Source: CAZMRW01 sp964568805
Lineage (GTDB): Bacteria > Pseudomonadota > Gammaproteobacteria > Methylococcales > Methylomonadaceae
Assembly: GCA_964568805.1 (NCBI GenBank)
Contig: CAZMRW010000089.1
Location: 1 to 17,114, forward strand
Length of the DNA stretch: 17,114 bases
Reading direction: 5' to 3'
The translations under genes were made by a program, and so were the position numbers. The notes below the pieces were generated by a model. The model saw nothing but the letters and a program-made list of their open reading frames with translations. It was not told the DNA's origin and did no database searches. The stretch's first letter is position 1, and each line of letters opens with the position of its first letter. Shown here in pieces: positions 1 to 7,672 of the stretch.

Positions 1-58
<58 letters not shown>

Positions 59-336
59 CTGAATGGAAGCCGTGTATTAAAACACAAATCAGCAATTTTT
101 TTAAGTGTAATTATCGATGCGTTTTCCATGAGATCGTGAACAATATTCCCGATGCAACCTGGTAGAGAAATGATTTTCCCAATTCTGAATACTGATTAGT
201 GCTGAATTTTTGAAACCAAAAAAAATTATTATGAGTTAACAGGCCTGTCATTGCGCCGAGCTTGAGTCGCACGCCAATCGAGTAACTCGGCGAATCAATA
301 TGACATGATACTTTCAGTGGAAAGGATTAAGTAAAG
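59..336. other. Intergenic region between tRNA-Thr and the CPXCG gene
   Basis: No coding region is supported here. The stretch is AT-rich and must hold the tRNA promoter on the minus strand. It contains one long-looped inverted repeat, CGCCGAG (254-260) with CTCGGCG (286-292), separated by 25 nt. There is no T-tract on either side, so it is not a clear terminator. Confidence 0.5.
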
Positions 337-356
337 GCATTTCAATATGGAAATGC
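337..356 (-). terminator. Hairpin directly after the CPXCG stop codon (weak terminator or 3' stabiliser)
   Basis: GCATTTC (337-343) pairs perfectly with GAAATGC (350-356) around a 6-nt loop, immediately beyond the stop codon of the minus-strand CPXCG gene. The sequence after it on the minus strand is pyrimidine-rich but has no real U-run. It may mark the 3' end of the DUF4124-SDR-CPXCG transcript, but intrinsic termination is uncertain. Confidence 0.35.
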
Positions 357-548
357 TCATTCATCGTCCCGTTTGACATCAAGATACATTTCCCCGGATT
401 CATCTTCGGACAAGATGAATAAAATCGGTGAACAGCACACCGAACAGTCTTCATAATATTGCTGCGGACCAGACGACGTGTCGACCAACACATCCAGCGG
501 TTCACCGCAATAGGGACAATCGATAACCATTTCATCGCGTTCTTGCAT
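357..548 (-). CDS. CPXCG motif-containing cysteine-rich zinc-ribbon protein
   Basis: This is a 63-residue acidic protein with CPYCG at residues 11-15 and a second cysteine cluster, CSVCC, at about 35-39. The two pairs can form a small zinc ribbon. The size and pattern fit the bacterial CPXCG cysteine-rich family (Pfam Cys_rich_CPXG), whose function is unknown. The C-terminus is rich in Asp and Glu. The start codon is 3 nt past the stop of the upstream short-chain dehydrogenase, and a possible ribosome site (AAGG) lies in the last codons of that gene, so the two are probably co-transcribed and perhaps translationally coupled. Being cytoplasmic and metal-binding is inferred from sequence; no partner can be named. 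Confidence 0.88.
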   Translation of the reverse strand: MQERDEMVIDCPYCGEPLDVLVDTSSGPQQYYEDCSVCCSPILFILSEDESGEMYLDVKRDDE

Positions 549-551
549 GGC

Positions 552-1382
552 TTATACCTTACTCAATAGCGCATCCAGCCACGGAAACGGCATCACGCGC
601 TTAAGAAATGCAAACAGATAGGTTGGAACGGTGACATAGTAGCGTATTTTCGGTCGTTTGGCTTCAAGAGCGTGAATAACTTTTTCAGCTACCGCTTCAG
701 CAGGCAAGGTAAAGGGGACTGCTGCACCCTGTTTTTGCAAACGGGCTTCCATGGCCTGATAGGTCTGTTTATGAACGCTGCGTTCCGGATCGATGTTTTT
801 TTTATACAAGGCGAACGAATTCTGTCTGAAATTGCTCAGGATCGGCCCGGGCTCTATCAGTGATACATGAATATTGCTGCCGCGAAGTTCCAGCCGCAAC
901 GTATCGGCCAACCCTTCCAGGGCGAATTTGCTGGCGTTGTACGCGCCGCGATACGTCAACGCGACTATCCCCAATACCGAACTGTTATAGATGATCCGGC
1001 CATGACCCTGCTTGCGCATGATGGGAATAATCAAATTGGTCAATTCATGAGTGCCGAACAGGTTGGTTTCAAACTGAAATCGCAGCACCTCACGGCTGAG
1101 ATCCTCAACCGCGCCCGGCTGACCGAAGGCGCCGTTGTTAAAGAGTGCATCGATCGTGCCGCCGGTAAACTCCACCGTTTGCAGCACAGCTTGCCTTATG
1201 CTTGCGCTGTCCGCTAAATCAAGCTGAAACGCGGTAAATCCCTCGTTGGTCAAACGGGCAACATCTTCTTCTTTTCTAGCCGTCGCGATAACGTTGTATC
1301 CGCTATTTTTTAATTCCCTGGCGGTGACATAACCGATACCGGTGGAACAGCCGGTAATCAATATGGATTTAGTTGAATGCAT
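552..1382 (-). CDS. Short-chain dehydrogenase/reductase, YbbO-like
   Basis: This 276-residue classical SDR has the nucleotide-binding motif TGCSTGIG at residues 10-17, catalytic serine region NSS at 133-135, and the YxxxK pair Y148/K152. EPGP follows at 178-181. The usual NNAG motif reads NNGA at 82-85, a conservative variation. ARKEED after the second strand, with a basic residue, suggests NADP(H) preference (inference). The whole length resembles E. coli YbbO, an NADP-dependent aldehyde reductase, including the C-terminal helix ending in VMPFPWLDALL. The substrate cannot be read from sequence. It lies 6 nt after the DUF4124 gene and 3 nt before the CPXCG gene in an apparent operon. No clear Shine-Dalgarno sequence precedes the ATG. 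Confidence 0.9.
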   Translation of the reverse strand: MHSTKSILITGCSTGIGYVTARELKNSGYNVIATARKEEDVARLTNEGFTAFQLDLADSASIRQAVLQTVEFTGGTIDALFNNGAFGQPGAVEDLSREVLRFQFETNLFGTHELTNLIIPIMRKQGHGRIIYNSSVLGIVALTYRGAYNASKFALEGLADTLRLELRGSNIHVSLIEPGPILSNFRQNSFALYKKNIDPERSVHKQTYQAMEARLQKQGAAVPFTLPAEAVAEKVIHALEAKRPKIRYYVTVPTYLFAFLKRVMPFPWLDALLSKV

Positions 1383-1388
1383 TGGGGA

Positions 1389-1976
1389 TTAGTTGGCCAG
1401 TTCCTGCTCGGTAAAATAGAATTTTTTGGCGCTGCTGCAATCAATTAAAAAAACCAGTGCATCATGAGTGCTTTTTATATTGAGCTCAGCGGATTCAACG
1501 CGTCCGCATTGGGAACTCGCCAAGGCTTTTTCCGCGCCCATCCGTCTTAGCCGCTCGATATCGGGCAATCGATTCTGGAACGTTTTGACTAACGCAGGCA
1601 ACTCATCCAGATTATAGGGCGGAATTGCGAATGGCGAAAATTTTTGTGGATTATTTTTGATCAGAAATTGGTTTTTGGCGCTCTCATCTTTAGCATCCTG
1701 TTTGATTTTGGCCAGCCTTTGCTCTAGTTTCTGCTGTTCCAGCTTTTCCTGTTCAAGTTTGCTTTGCGCCTCTTTATCTTTTAAATCAGCCCGGTTTTTT
1801 TCATCGGATAAATCAGTCGTCGTGCCTGTCTTGATATTGATTTGAATATTGCCTTGACCGGGAGCGCATGGATTGGAGCGGTAAACGGTTTTTCCGGAAC
1901 CGTCGGTGCACTTATAAACGCCGGCATGGGCACAGGCGGAAAAAAGAAAGCCCAGAATGATTAATGTAAATTTCAT
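1389..1976 (-). CDS. DUF4124 domain-containing exported protein
   Basis: This is a 195-residue protein with a Sec signal peptide (residues 1-18, cleavage after AHA), then the DUF4124 signature YKCTDGSGKTVYRSNPC at about 21-37, with two cysteines that could form a disulphide in the periplasm. Residues about 58-100 are a charged Lys/Glu/Gln/Leu heptad-like stretch likely to form a coiled coil. The C-terminal part is unrecognised. DUF4124 proteins are common in proteobacterial envelopes and their function is unknown. It is the first gene of the three-gene minus-strand set and follows a candidate promoter at 2020-2049. The upstream GGGA gives a weak ribosome site. Confidence 0.85.
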   Translation of the reverse strand: MKFTLIILGFLFSACAHAGVYKCTDGSGKTVYRSNPCAPGQGNIQINIKTGTTTDLSDEKNRADLKDKEAQSKLEQEKLEQQKLEQRLAKIKQDAKDESAKNQFLIKNNPQKFSPFAIPPYNLDELPALVKTFQNRLPDIERLRRMGAEKALASSQCGRVESAELNIKSTHDALVFLIDCSSAKKFYFTEQELAN

Positions 1977-2019
1977 TGTTTTTCCCGGTAAAACATTAAG
2001 TCAAAATTCGAATAACATG

Positions 2020-2049
2020 AGTATAGGTGATTTTAGAAATTTACGTCAT
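2020..2049 (-). promoter_or_regulatory. Candidate sigma70 promoter for the DUF4124-SDR-CPXCG genes
   Basis: On the minus strand, ATGACG (-35, complement of 2044-2049) and TATACT (-10, complement of 2020-2025) are separated by 18 nt. The -35 box overlaps the end of the peptide transporter gene. The -10 has five of six consensus bases and lies about 44 nt before the DUF4124 start. This is a by-eye prediction. Confidence 0.35.
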
Positions 2050-3370
2050 CGTCTTGAAAGTGTTTTCTTGCCAAACAGCTTACCATTAAAAAGGACAAGG
2101 CTGTAATCAACATCAATACGGTAAAAAACCAGAAATAATCGGCGCCGGCCAGTCCGCTGGCGCCATTGCCGTTTGCAATCATGAAGTTGACGGCACTGGT
2201 AAACAAATTGCCCATCGCGACCGAAATGAAATAAAACGCCATAACCAGCGATTTCATGGTCTTGGGAGCGTGCTTATAGGAGAACTCAAGACAGGTAATG
2301 GAAACCATCACTTCCGCAGACGTCAGCAGCAGATAAGCAGGCAATTGCCAAACAATATGGATAGTTAAACCCAGATCCAACTGTTCCTGAATATAAGCGG
2401 GAATGGCAAAGGCAATCGCGGTCAAAAACAGACCTGCCGTCATTTTGTTGAGGGCGGTCAGGGTAAAATATCGGTTTAGAAACGGATAAACCGCATAAGA
2501 AAAAAAAGGCGTCAACAACATGATCAAGAGAGGATTTGCCGCCTGAATCTGCGACGGCAGCAGTTCCAACCCCCAAAGATGACGGTCCATTTTCTGAGCC
2601 TGTAATACCCAGGATGAACCGATTTGCTCAAACAATGCCCAGAACATGGCAATAAATACATAAATGCCGGCCAACTTTGCCAATGCGCTGAAACCCTGAC
2701 GGCTGAAAACCTCTTTGACAAATGACATTCCTGCCGGAGGAATATGGACAAAGCGGTAACGGCCGCTCCAGAAAGTCAGTGTGGCCAGCAGCATCAATAT
2801 GCCTGGCACGGCAAAAGCGACCGATGCGCCGTATAGATCGAGCAGCCACGGAATAATCAACATGGCGGCAAACGCGCCAAGATTGATGGAAAAATAAAAC
2901 CAGCTGAAAACGGTCCCGATCAAATGGCGGTTATTAATGCCGAACTGATCGCCCACATGAGCTGAAACACAAGGTTTTATTCCGCCAGCGCCGATCGCAA
3001 TCAAGCCTAATCCCAGCATGAGTCCCAGGCGAGTATCGTCCAGGGCCAGCGAAAAATGGCCAAGGCAATAAATCAGCGATAAGCCGATGATAGTCCGGTA
3101 TTTTCCCAACAATCCGTCGGCTAATAAAGCGCCGAAGAACGGCATGATATAAACCGCCGAAACAAATAAATGAAAATGGCCCTGGGCTTCCTGTTCCGAC
3201 ATCACATCCAGCTGTCCGGAGGAATTCATCAACTGCTGGGTCATAAAAACCACCAGGATGGCCCTCATGCCGTAATAGCTGAAGCGCTCGGCGGCTTCGT
3301 TGCCGACAATATACGGGATTCCTTCCGGTAATGCGGATGATGAATCGGCTTCGGTTTTATAGGCAGTCAT
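2033..3370 (-). CDS. POT/PTR family proton-dependent oligopeptide transporter
   Basis: This is a 445-residue major-facilitator protein of the proton-coupled di/tripeptide symporter family. The hallmark ExxER motif appears as NEAAERFSYYG at residues 24-34 in the first membrane helix. The PTR2 signature FYxxIN with following glycine is at 158-165 (FYFSINLG), FWALFEQ is at 243-249, and the helix-10 glutamate is in SAEV at 351-354. Twelve hydrophobic segments can be traced. Motifs such as GGIKPCVSA (129-137) resemble the animal PepT-like branch and marine bacterial PepT proteins. It should import small peptides across the inner membrane using the proton gradient. It is transcribed away from the repeat-containing gap. 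No good Shine-Dalgarno precedes the ATG. Confidence 0.93.
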   Translation of the reverse strand: MTAYKTEADSSSALPEGIPYIVGNEAAERFSYYGMRAILVVFMTQQLMNSSGQLDVMSEQEAQGHFHLFVSAVYIMPFFGALLADGLLGKYRTIIGLSLIYCLGHFSLALDDTRLGLMLGLGLIAIGAGGIKPCVSAHVGDQFGINNRHLIGTVFSWFYFSINLGAFAAMLIIPWLLDLYGASVAFAVPGILMLLATLTFWSGRYRFVHIPPAGMSFVKEVFSRQGFSALAKLAGIYVFIAMFWALFEQIGSSWVLQAQKMDRHLWGLELLPSQIQAANPLLIMLLTPFFSYAVYPFLNRYFTLTALNKMTAGLFLTAIAFAIPAYIQEQLDLGLTIHIVWQLPAYLLLTSAEVMVSITCLEFSYKHAPKTMKSLVMAFYFISVAMGNLFTSAVNFMIANGNGASGLAGADYFWFFTVLMLITALSFLMVSCLARKHFQDDDVNF

Positions 3371-3372
3371 GT

Positions 3373-3386
3373 TTTTTGATCAAAAA
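3373..3386. promoter_or_regulatory. Perfect 14-bp palindrome upstream of the peptide transporter
   Basis: TTTTTGATCAAAAA is a perfect dyad lying 2 nt before the transporter start codon and downstream of the candidate promoter. It could be an operator or a chance AT-rich dyad. No regulator can be assigned. Confidence 0.25.
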
Positions 3387-3394
3387 TTTGGGCA

Positions 3395-3423
3395 ATTATC
3401 ATAATTAGGAAAAGATATTTAAA
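3395..3423 (-). promoter_or_regulatory. Candidate sigma70 promoter for the peptide transporter
   Basis: On the minus strand TTTAAA (-35, complement of 3418-3423) and GATAAT (-10, complement of 3395-3400) are 17 nt apart, and the -10 box is about 25 nt before the start codon. The implied leader is short. This is a by-eye match in AT-rich sequence, so it is uncertain. Confidence 0.33.
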
Positions 3424-3430
3424 CCCATTG

Positions 3431-3632
3431 TTATTATTAGCATGATAAAAAATGTGGTTAAGTCATTTTTTTCATTCCAGTTCAATAAGTTAAATCCAGG
3501 TGTAAGATGTAAGTTCAAGCATCTTCCGGCTGTTCACAGTCTGTGGATAAGATTGGGCTTAAAGTTACGCACAGGACTGTCCACAAGAAACTCAGCTGTA
3601 TTTAACAGAGTTACTCCCTGTTGTCTTTTTGA
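3431..3632. repeat. Copy A of a duplicated DnaA-box-like array
   Basis: This ~200-bp segment aligns almost without gaps to 3920-4121 at an offset of 489 bp, roughly 70% identical by hand count. It holds five 9-mers resembling the DnaA box TTATNCACA: 3453-3461 (TGTGGTTAA, reverse, 8/9), 3530-3538 (CTGTTCACA, 7/9), 3542-3550 (TGTGGATAA, a perfect reverse TTATCCACA), 3565-3573 (TTACGCACA, 8/9) and 3577-3585 (CTGTCCACA, 7/9). The last four start 12, 23 and 12 bp apart, close to whole helical turns. TTAACAGAGTTAC at 3602-3614 is identical in copy B. Confidence 0.75.
3542..3550 (-). promoter_or_regulatory. Perfect consensus DnaA box
   Basis: TGTGGATAA is the reverse complement of TTATCCACA, the strongest DnaA-binding 9-mer in E. 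coli. It sits inside an array of weaker matches, which makes chance less likely. Binding is inferred. Confidence 0.6.
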
Positions 3633-3919
3633 GGATCCAATCGTTGCCCATCCCCAAAATCGGCAAAATAAACCAGTGAAAATAAATAGCGGATTTCACG
3701 TCGATGCCAGCTCTAGACGACCGAATAAGTTTATTGATTTTGGGTCAAAAAAATCTACGGGATGGTTTTCATTTTGAAATTGACAGACTAACCCGCGGCT
3801 TTAATACACGAATGCAATGAGAGGGCTAAAAGATGATCTGAAAGGCCAACAGCTTGAAGTTTTGTCTGGCTGTTTCCAGCGATAATCATAACAAGATGAA
3901 TATTTTTAAAAACCTTTTA

Positions 3920-4121
3920 TTATTACTAGCTTCTAAAAAACTGTGGTTAAGTCATTTTTATATATTTAATTCAAATAGTTAATGACAGTCCAAAGATGTC
4001 ATTTGGCCAGTCGGCTTGCTGTTCACAGCTTGTGGACAGATTGGGATTTCAAGTTATGCACAGCACTATCTACAGGTAACCAACGACTAATTAACAGAGT
4101 TACGCTATGTTGACTAATTGA
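3920..4121. repeat. Copy B of the duplicated DnaA-box-like array
   Basis: This is the partner of 3431-3632. The 18-mer TGTGGTTAAGTCATTTTT (3942-3959), GCTGTTCACAG (4018-4028) and TTAACAGAGTTAC (4091-4103) are identical in the two copies. Box-like 9-mers are at 3942-3950 (TGTGGTTAA), 4019-4027 (CTGTTCACA), 4031-4039 (TGTGGACAG), 4054-4062 (TTATGCACA, full fit to TTATNCACA) and 4066-4074 (CTATCTACA). Spacing between starts (12, 23, 12) is the same as in copy A. Sequence between boxes has diverged far more than the boxes. Confidence 0.75.
4054..4062 (+). promoter_or_regulatory. DnaA box TTATGCACA
   Basis: The 9-mer fits the relaxed DnaA consensus TTATNCACA at every position and is flanked by weaker matches at 4031-4039 and 4066-4074. 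Its counterpart in copy A (3565-3573) differs at one base. Confidence 0.55.
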
Positions 4122-4139
4122 ATAAGCGGTTAAAATAAT
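4110..4139 (+). promoter_or_regulatory. Candidate sigma70 promoter of the MoxR/Bat operon
   Basis: TTGACT (4110-4115) and AATAAT (4134-4139) each match five of six consensus bases with an 18-nt spacer. The -35 box lies in the last bases of repeat copy B, so DnaA binding at the array could affect it. It would give a leader of about 110 nt before the MoxR start. The equivalent part of copy A lacks these boxes. Confidence 0.4.
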
Positions 4140-4258
4140 GAACCTTTCCATAACCAAATTGTTTATAGTGGGCGTTAAATGAGATATTTACTTGCTGATG
4201 GCGAAAGATCAGTCCGTTTGTTGAGCCGGCTTTCGATTAAGGATTAAACAACTGAAAC

Positions 4259-5251
4259 ATGTCAGAATTAAATCAAAATAAAAATTCAACCCAATTATCG
4301 TTAATCAAACTGAAGGACTTTATTAATCAGGAAATCATCGGTCAGGAGGTGCTGGTTGAAAGGATGCTGATCGGTTTATTGGCCGATGGCCATATTCTGG
4401 TCGAGGGAGCGCCGGGTCTTGCCAAAACCAGGGCGATCAATGTGTTAAGTAAGGGCATACAGGGCGATTTCCACCGCGTTCAATTCACTCCCGATTTGCT
4501 GCCGGCGGATTTAACCGGCACGGAAATATATCGACCCCAGCAGGGCACGTTTGAATTCCAAAAGGGGCCTTTATTTCACAATCTGATACTGGCCGATGAA
4601 ATCAACCGGTCTCCTGCCAAGGTTCAGGCGGCCTTGCTGGAAGCGATGGCCGAACGGCAGATTACCGTCGGTCAGGCCAGCTATAAACTGCCGGAACTGT
4701 TTATGGTGATGGCGACGCAAAACCCGATCGAACAGGAAGGAACTTATCCCTTGCCGGAGGCGCAGCTGGATCGGTTTTTACTGCTGGTCAAAGTGGATTA
4801 CCCGAAAGCCGAACATGAAAAAAGCATTTTGCATCTGGCCAGGACCGAGGCGCGCTTGACCGGCTCTAAACTGGCAAGTCAATTCGAGTCGATCAGTCAG
4901 AAGACCCTGTTTGACGCGCGCAATGAAGTATTGTCGATCTATATGGCCGAGGAGCTTGAAGATTATTTGCTGCAAATCATTCTGGCGACGCGTAATCCGG
5001 CTGCTTACGGTGAGGATTTGGCTTCCTGGCTGCAGTATGGCGCCAGCCCACGGGCCAGCATCGCTCTGGATCGCTGTTCCAGAGCAAAAGCATGGCTGGC
5101 CGAACGTGATTTTGTCGGACCTGAAGACATCCAGGATTTAGCGTTTGACGTTCTCAGGCATCGGCTGATCTTATCTTACGAAGCCGAAGCGGAAGGCATT
5201 ACTACGGACTATTTCATCAAGGAACTCATTTCCAGAATTGCAGTGCCGTAA
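4259..5251 (+). CDS. MoxR family AAA+ ATPase
   Basis: This 330-residue ATPase has Walker A GAPGLAKT at residues 50-57, Walker B LILADEIN at 109-116 (D113/E114), sensor-1 in ATQNP at 152-156, and sensor-2 arginine in GASPRA at 261-266. The size and the C-terminal lid match the AAA_3/MoxR family. MoxR proteins are cytosolic, chaperone-like ATPases that work with VWA-domain partners encoded beside them, for example in metal insertion or envelope assembly. The downstream DUF58, DUF4381 and VWA genes fit that pairing. It is first in the operon and overlaps the next gene by 1 nt. A possible ribosome site, AAGGA at 4239-4243, is somewhat far from the ATG. The specific client is unknown. Confidence 0.95.
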   Translation: MSELNQNKNSTQLSLIKLKDFINQEIIGQEVLVERMLIGLLADGHILVEGAPGLAKTRAINVLSKGIQGDFHRVQFTPDLLPADLTGTEIYRPQQGTFEFQKGPLFHNLILADEINRSPAKVQAALLEAMAERQITVGQASYKLPELFMVMATQNPIEQEGTYPLPEAQLDRFLLLVKVDYPKAEHEKSILHLARTEARLTGSKLASQFESISQKTLFDARNEVLSIYMAEELEDYLLQIILATRNPAAYGEDLASWLQYGASPRASIALDRCSRAKAWLAERDFVGPEDIQDLAFDVLRHRLILSYEAEAEGITTDYFIKELISRIAVP

Positions 5252-6219
5252 TGTTATTTAGGAAACACACCGATAACGCCAGATCTGATGATGCCGGCAA
5301 TGAACTGGTTTCGGTCAGTCTAAAAACCCTGATCGGCTTATCGCTGCCGGCTGCAGGACTGGCCTTGCAGCATCAGACCATACGATCGGGACATAGCGGC
5401 AATTATATGTCCAGGTTTAAAGGCCGAGGGATGGAATTTGATGAAGCCAGACTTTATCAACCCGGGGACGATATCAGGAGCATCGATTGGCGGGTAACGG
5501 CTCGCACCGGCAAAGCCCATACCAAGATATTCAGAGAAGAACGGGAAAGACCGGTGTTTATTTCTGTCGATAATCGTCACGCCATGCATTTTGCCACGCG
5601 CGGTGTTTTTAAATCAGTATTGGCAGCCAAACTGGCCGGACTGCTGGCATGGGCTTGCGAGCATCATGGAGACCGGATCGGCGGCCAGATATTTTCCGAC
5701 GCCGTCTGCCGGGAGTTAAAACCTCAAAACGGCAAACATGGAGTCTTGCGTTTTTTAAATGCTCTGGTCAAGCAAGGCGAGGATTCAAAACCCCCCGCTG
5801 TTACTTTGGATCATGTATTGGCAAGGCTGAACCAGCACGCCCGGCCCGGCAGTCTGGTTTATATCATCAGCGATTTTCGAGGAATTAATGATGCGGCGGA
5901 AACTCATTTGGCGAAGCTGTCCCAGCATTGCGATGTCGTATTGATATTTATTTATGACAGTCTGGAAAGAAATTTACCGGAAAAGGGGCGTTACCGCTTT
6001 ACCGATGAGATCCGCGATGTGGTCATCGATACCAGCGATCAACTTCGTCTATCGGCGTATCATCAGCGTTTTGCCCAGCGTTTGCAACGCCTGCAACTGA
6101 TTGCAAATAAAATGAATCTGGCCTTTATGCTGTGCAGTACGACCGATGATCCGGTGCAACGGTTAAGGAATCCGGTCTTTTCGAAAGGAAATCCACAACG
6201 CCAAGGGCATACAGGGTAG
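5251..6219 (+). CDS. DUF58 domain-containing protein
   Basis: This 322-residue protein carries the DUF58 core GRGMEFDEARLYQPGDD (58-74) followed by IDWRVTAR (78-85). After it comes a Rossmann/VWA-like half with FISVDNRHAM around residue 107. The usual DxSxS metal-site pattern is altered to DNRHA, so metal binding may be weak or lost. There is no signal peptide or membrane segment, unlike some longer DUF58 proteins. In MoxR/VWA operons DUF58 proteins are thought to be adaptors between the ATPase and membrane VWA proteins; their biochemical role is not settled. Start and stop overlap the MoxR gene by 1 nt (TAATG), indicating translational coupling. Confidence 0.92.
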   Translation: MLFRKHTDNARSDDAGNELVSVSLKTLIGLSLPAAGLALQHQTIRSGHSGNYMSRFKGRGMEFDEARLYQPGDDIRSIDWRVTARTGKAHTKIFREERERPVFISVDNRHAMHFATRGVFKSVLAAKLAGLLAWACEHHGDRIGGQIFSDAVCRELKPQNGKHGVLRFLNALVKQGEDSKPPAVTLDHVLARLNQHARPGSLVYIISDFRGINDAAETHLAKLSQHCDVVLIFIYDSLERNLPEKGRYRFTDEIRDVVIDTSDQLRLSAYHQRFAQRLQRLQLIANKMNLAFMLCSTTDDPVQRLRNPVFSKGNPQRQGHTG

Positions 6220-6221
6220 TC

Positions 6222-6695
6222 ATGACACCGATGATTGAATTGCCCCTCAGAGATATTCATTTGCCGGAAGCCGTCAGTTGGTGGCCGCCTGCCATAGGCT
6301 GGTGGTTGTTGGCTATTTTATTGCCGTTGATGACATTCTTTCTGATATGGCTCTATAAATATCTTATGCGTAAAACGGCCATTAAAACCGCCAAAAAGAT
6401 ATTGGCAGCCATCAGGCAGGATGAAAAGCGGGATAATTTGCGGAAACTGAAGGATATTTCGATCCTGATACGGCGCGTTGCGATCAGCCTTGCGTCCAGG
6501 ACCGAGGCCGCCAGTTTAACCGGCAGTGCCTGGCTGACCTATCTCGATAGCTCGCTAAAGGGGGCGCCGTTTAGTCAGGGTGTCGGCCGCTATTTGAGCG
6601 ATGCTTCCTATCGTAAGGAAGCGCCGACCGAGCTTGATATCTCCCAATTAATCGGTTTGTGTGAAGACTGGCTCAAGGCCCAGGCAAAAAAATGA
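6222..6695 (+). CDS. DUF4381 domain-containing membrane protein
   Basis: This 157-residue protein has a short N-terminus containing LPLRDIHLPEAVSWWPPAIGW, typical of DUF4381, and one transmembrane helix at about 25-48. A basic cytosolic helical domain follows. DUF4381 genes are regularly found between DUF58 and VWA genes in gammaproteobacterial MoxR operons, and their function is unknown. The start lies 2 nt after the DUF58 stop and the end overlaps batA by 4 nt (ATGA). Likely an inner-membrane accessory that ties the cytosolic MoxR/DUF58 pair to the VWA proteins (inference from context). Confidence 0.88.
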   Translation: MTPMIELPLRDIHLPEAVSWWPPAIGWWLLAILLPLMTFFLIWLYKYLMRKTAIKTAKKILAAIRQDEKRDNLRKLKDISILIRRVAISLASRTEAASLTGSAWLTYLDSSLKGAPFSQGVGRYLSDASYRKEAPTELDISQLIGLCEDWLKAQAKK

Positions 6696-7672
6696 TTCAT
6701 TTCGAATGGCCCTGGCTGATAGCGGCCTTGCCACTGCCCTTATTGATTCGTTGGCTGTTTCCTGCCAATATGCCGGTTGAACAGTCGGCGTTAAAAGTGC
6801 CTTTTCTCGATGATTTTTCCGGCGTCGAAAGTCGGGTGATAAGCCAGGCCAGGCAATGGCCCATCATGCTGGCCAGCCTCGCTTGGCTGTTATTGGTTAT
6901 TGCCTGCACCCGCCCGCAATGGCTGGGAGAGCCAATCGAACAGGCGGTGAGCGGGCGTGATCTAATGCTGGCGGTCGATTTATCGGGCAGTATGGAAGAG
7001 CAGGATTTTTTTATCAATAAGAAGCCCGTAGATCGGTTGACGGCGACCAAATCGGTGGCGGGAGATTTTATCAACCGCCGCGCAGGCGATCGCATAGGCC
7101 TGATTTTGTTTGGAACCCACGCCTATTTGCAAACACCGTTAACGTTCGATAGAAAAACGGTATTGACCTTGCTGAATGAATCGGTCATCGGACTTGCCGG
7201 CGATAATACCGCCATTGGCGACGCCATCGGTTTAGCGGTTAAGCGTTTGAAGAATCAACAGGCCAATAGCCGGGTGCTCATCCTGATGACCGACGGCGCC
7301 AATACCGCCGGCGAGGTTTCGCCGCTGAAGGCCGCGGAATTGGCGGCGGCGAATCAGTTAAAAATCTACACGATCGGGATCGGCGCCGATGAAATGGTGG
7401 TGCGCAGTTTTTTCGGCTCCCGCAAGGTTAACCCTTCGAGGGATCTGGATGAAAAAACCCTGATCGCCATCGCCGAAAGTACCGGCGGCCGCTATTTCCG
7501 GGCCAGAAATGCCGATGAGTTAAGTTATATCTATATGTTGCTGGACAAGCTGGAGCCGGTCGAAAAGGATAAGCAGTATTTCAGGCCCCGGAGCGAGCTG
7601 TTTTACTGGCCGTTGTCTTTGGCGCTTTGTCTGGCGGCTGTTATTTGCATATCGCGAATGAGATGGAAATGA
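6692..7672 (+). CDS. batA: VWA domain protein, BatA-like
   Basis: This 326-residue protein has an N-terminal membrane region (helices at about 7-23 and 56-73), then a von Willebrand factor A domain with an intact metal-ion-dependent adhesion site: D96-L-S98-G-S100, T173 in NTAIGD, and D201-G. A final hydrophobic helix at about 304-322 precedes the short basic tail. This is the layout of BatA in Bacteroides/gammaproteobacterial aerotolerance-type operons. The VWA domain probably faces the periplasm and binds a protein partner through the metal site. It overlaps both neighbours by 4 nt (ATGA at each junction). The aerotolerance link is a family name; the role in this organism is not shown by sequence. 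Confidence 0.9.
   Translation: MIHFEWPWLIAALPLPLLIRWLFPANMPVEQSALKVPFLDDFSGVESRVISQARQWPIMLASLAWLLLVIACTRPQWLGEPIEQAVSGRDLMLAVDLSGSMEEQDFFINKKPVDRLTATKSVAGDFINRRAGDRIGLILFGTHAYLQTPLTFDRKTVLTLLNESVIGLAGDNTAIGDAIGLAVKRLKNQQANSRVLILMTDGANTAGEVSPLKAAELAAANQLKIYTIGIGADEMVVRSFFGSRKVNPSRDLDEKTLIAIAESTGGRYFRARNADELSYIYMLLDKLEPVEKDKQYFRPRSELFYWPLSLALCLAAVICISRMRWK

Larger units (their letters stand above)
3371..4258. other. 888-bp AT-rich gap between divergent operons (candidate origin-like or DnaA-titration region)
   Basis: No protein-coding gene is supported. The gap contains the transporter promoter region, two copies of a DnaA-box-like array (3431-3632 and 3920-4121), a spacer (3633-3919) with no recognisable content, and a leader for the MoxR operon. 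Very AT-rich stretches next to the arrays (about 3403-3453 and 3898-3979) could serve as duplex-unwinding DNA. GATC sites are sparse, unlike the E. coli origin. Genes on both sides are transcribed away from it. Origin function is a hypothesis. Confidence 0.5.

Noticed and set aside
3442..3777. 111-codon plus-strand frame in the large gap
   Set aside because: It runs through repeat copy A and its DnaA-like boxes, has no ribosome site or family resemblance, and copy B does not maintain the frame; judged a chance frame.
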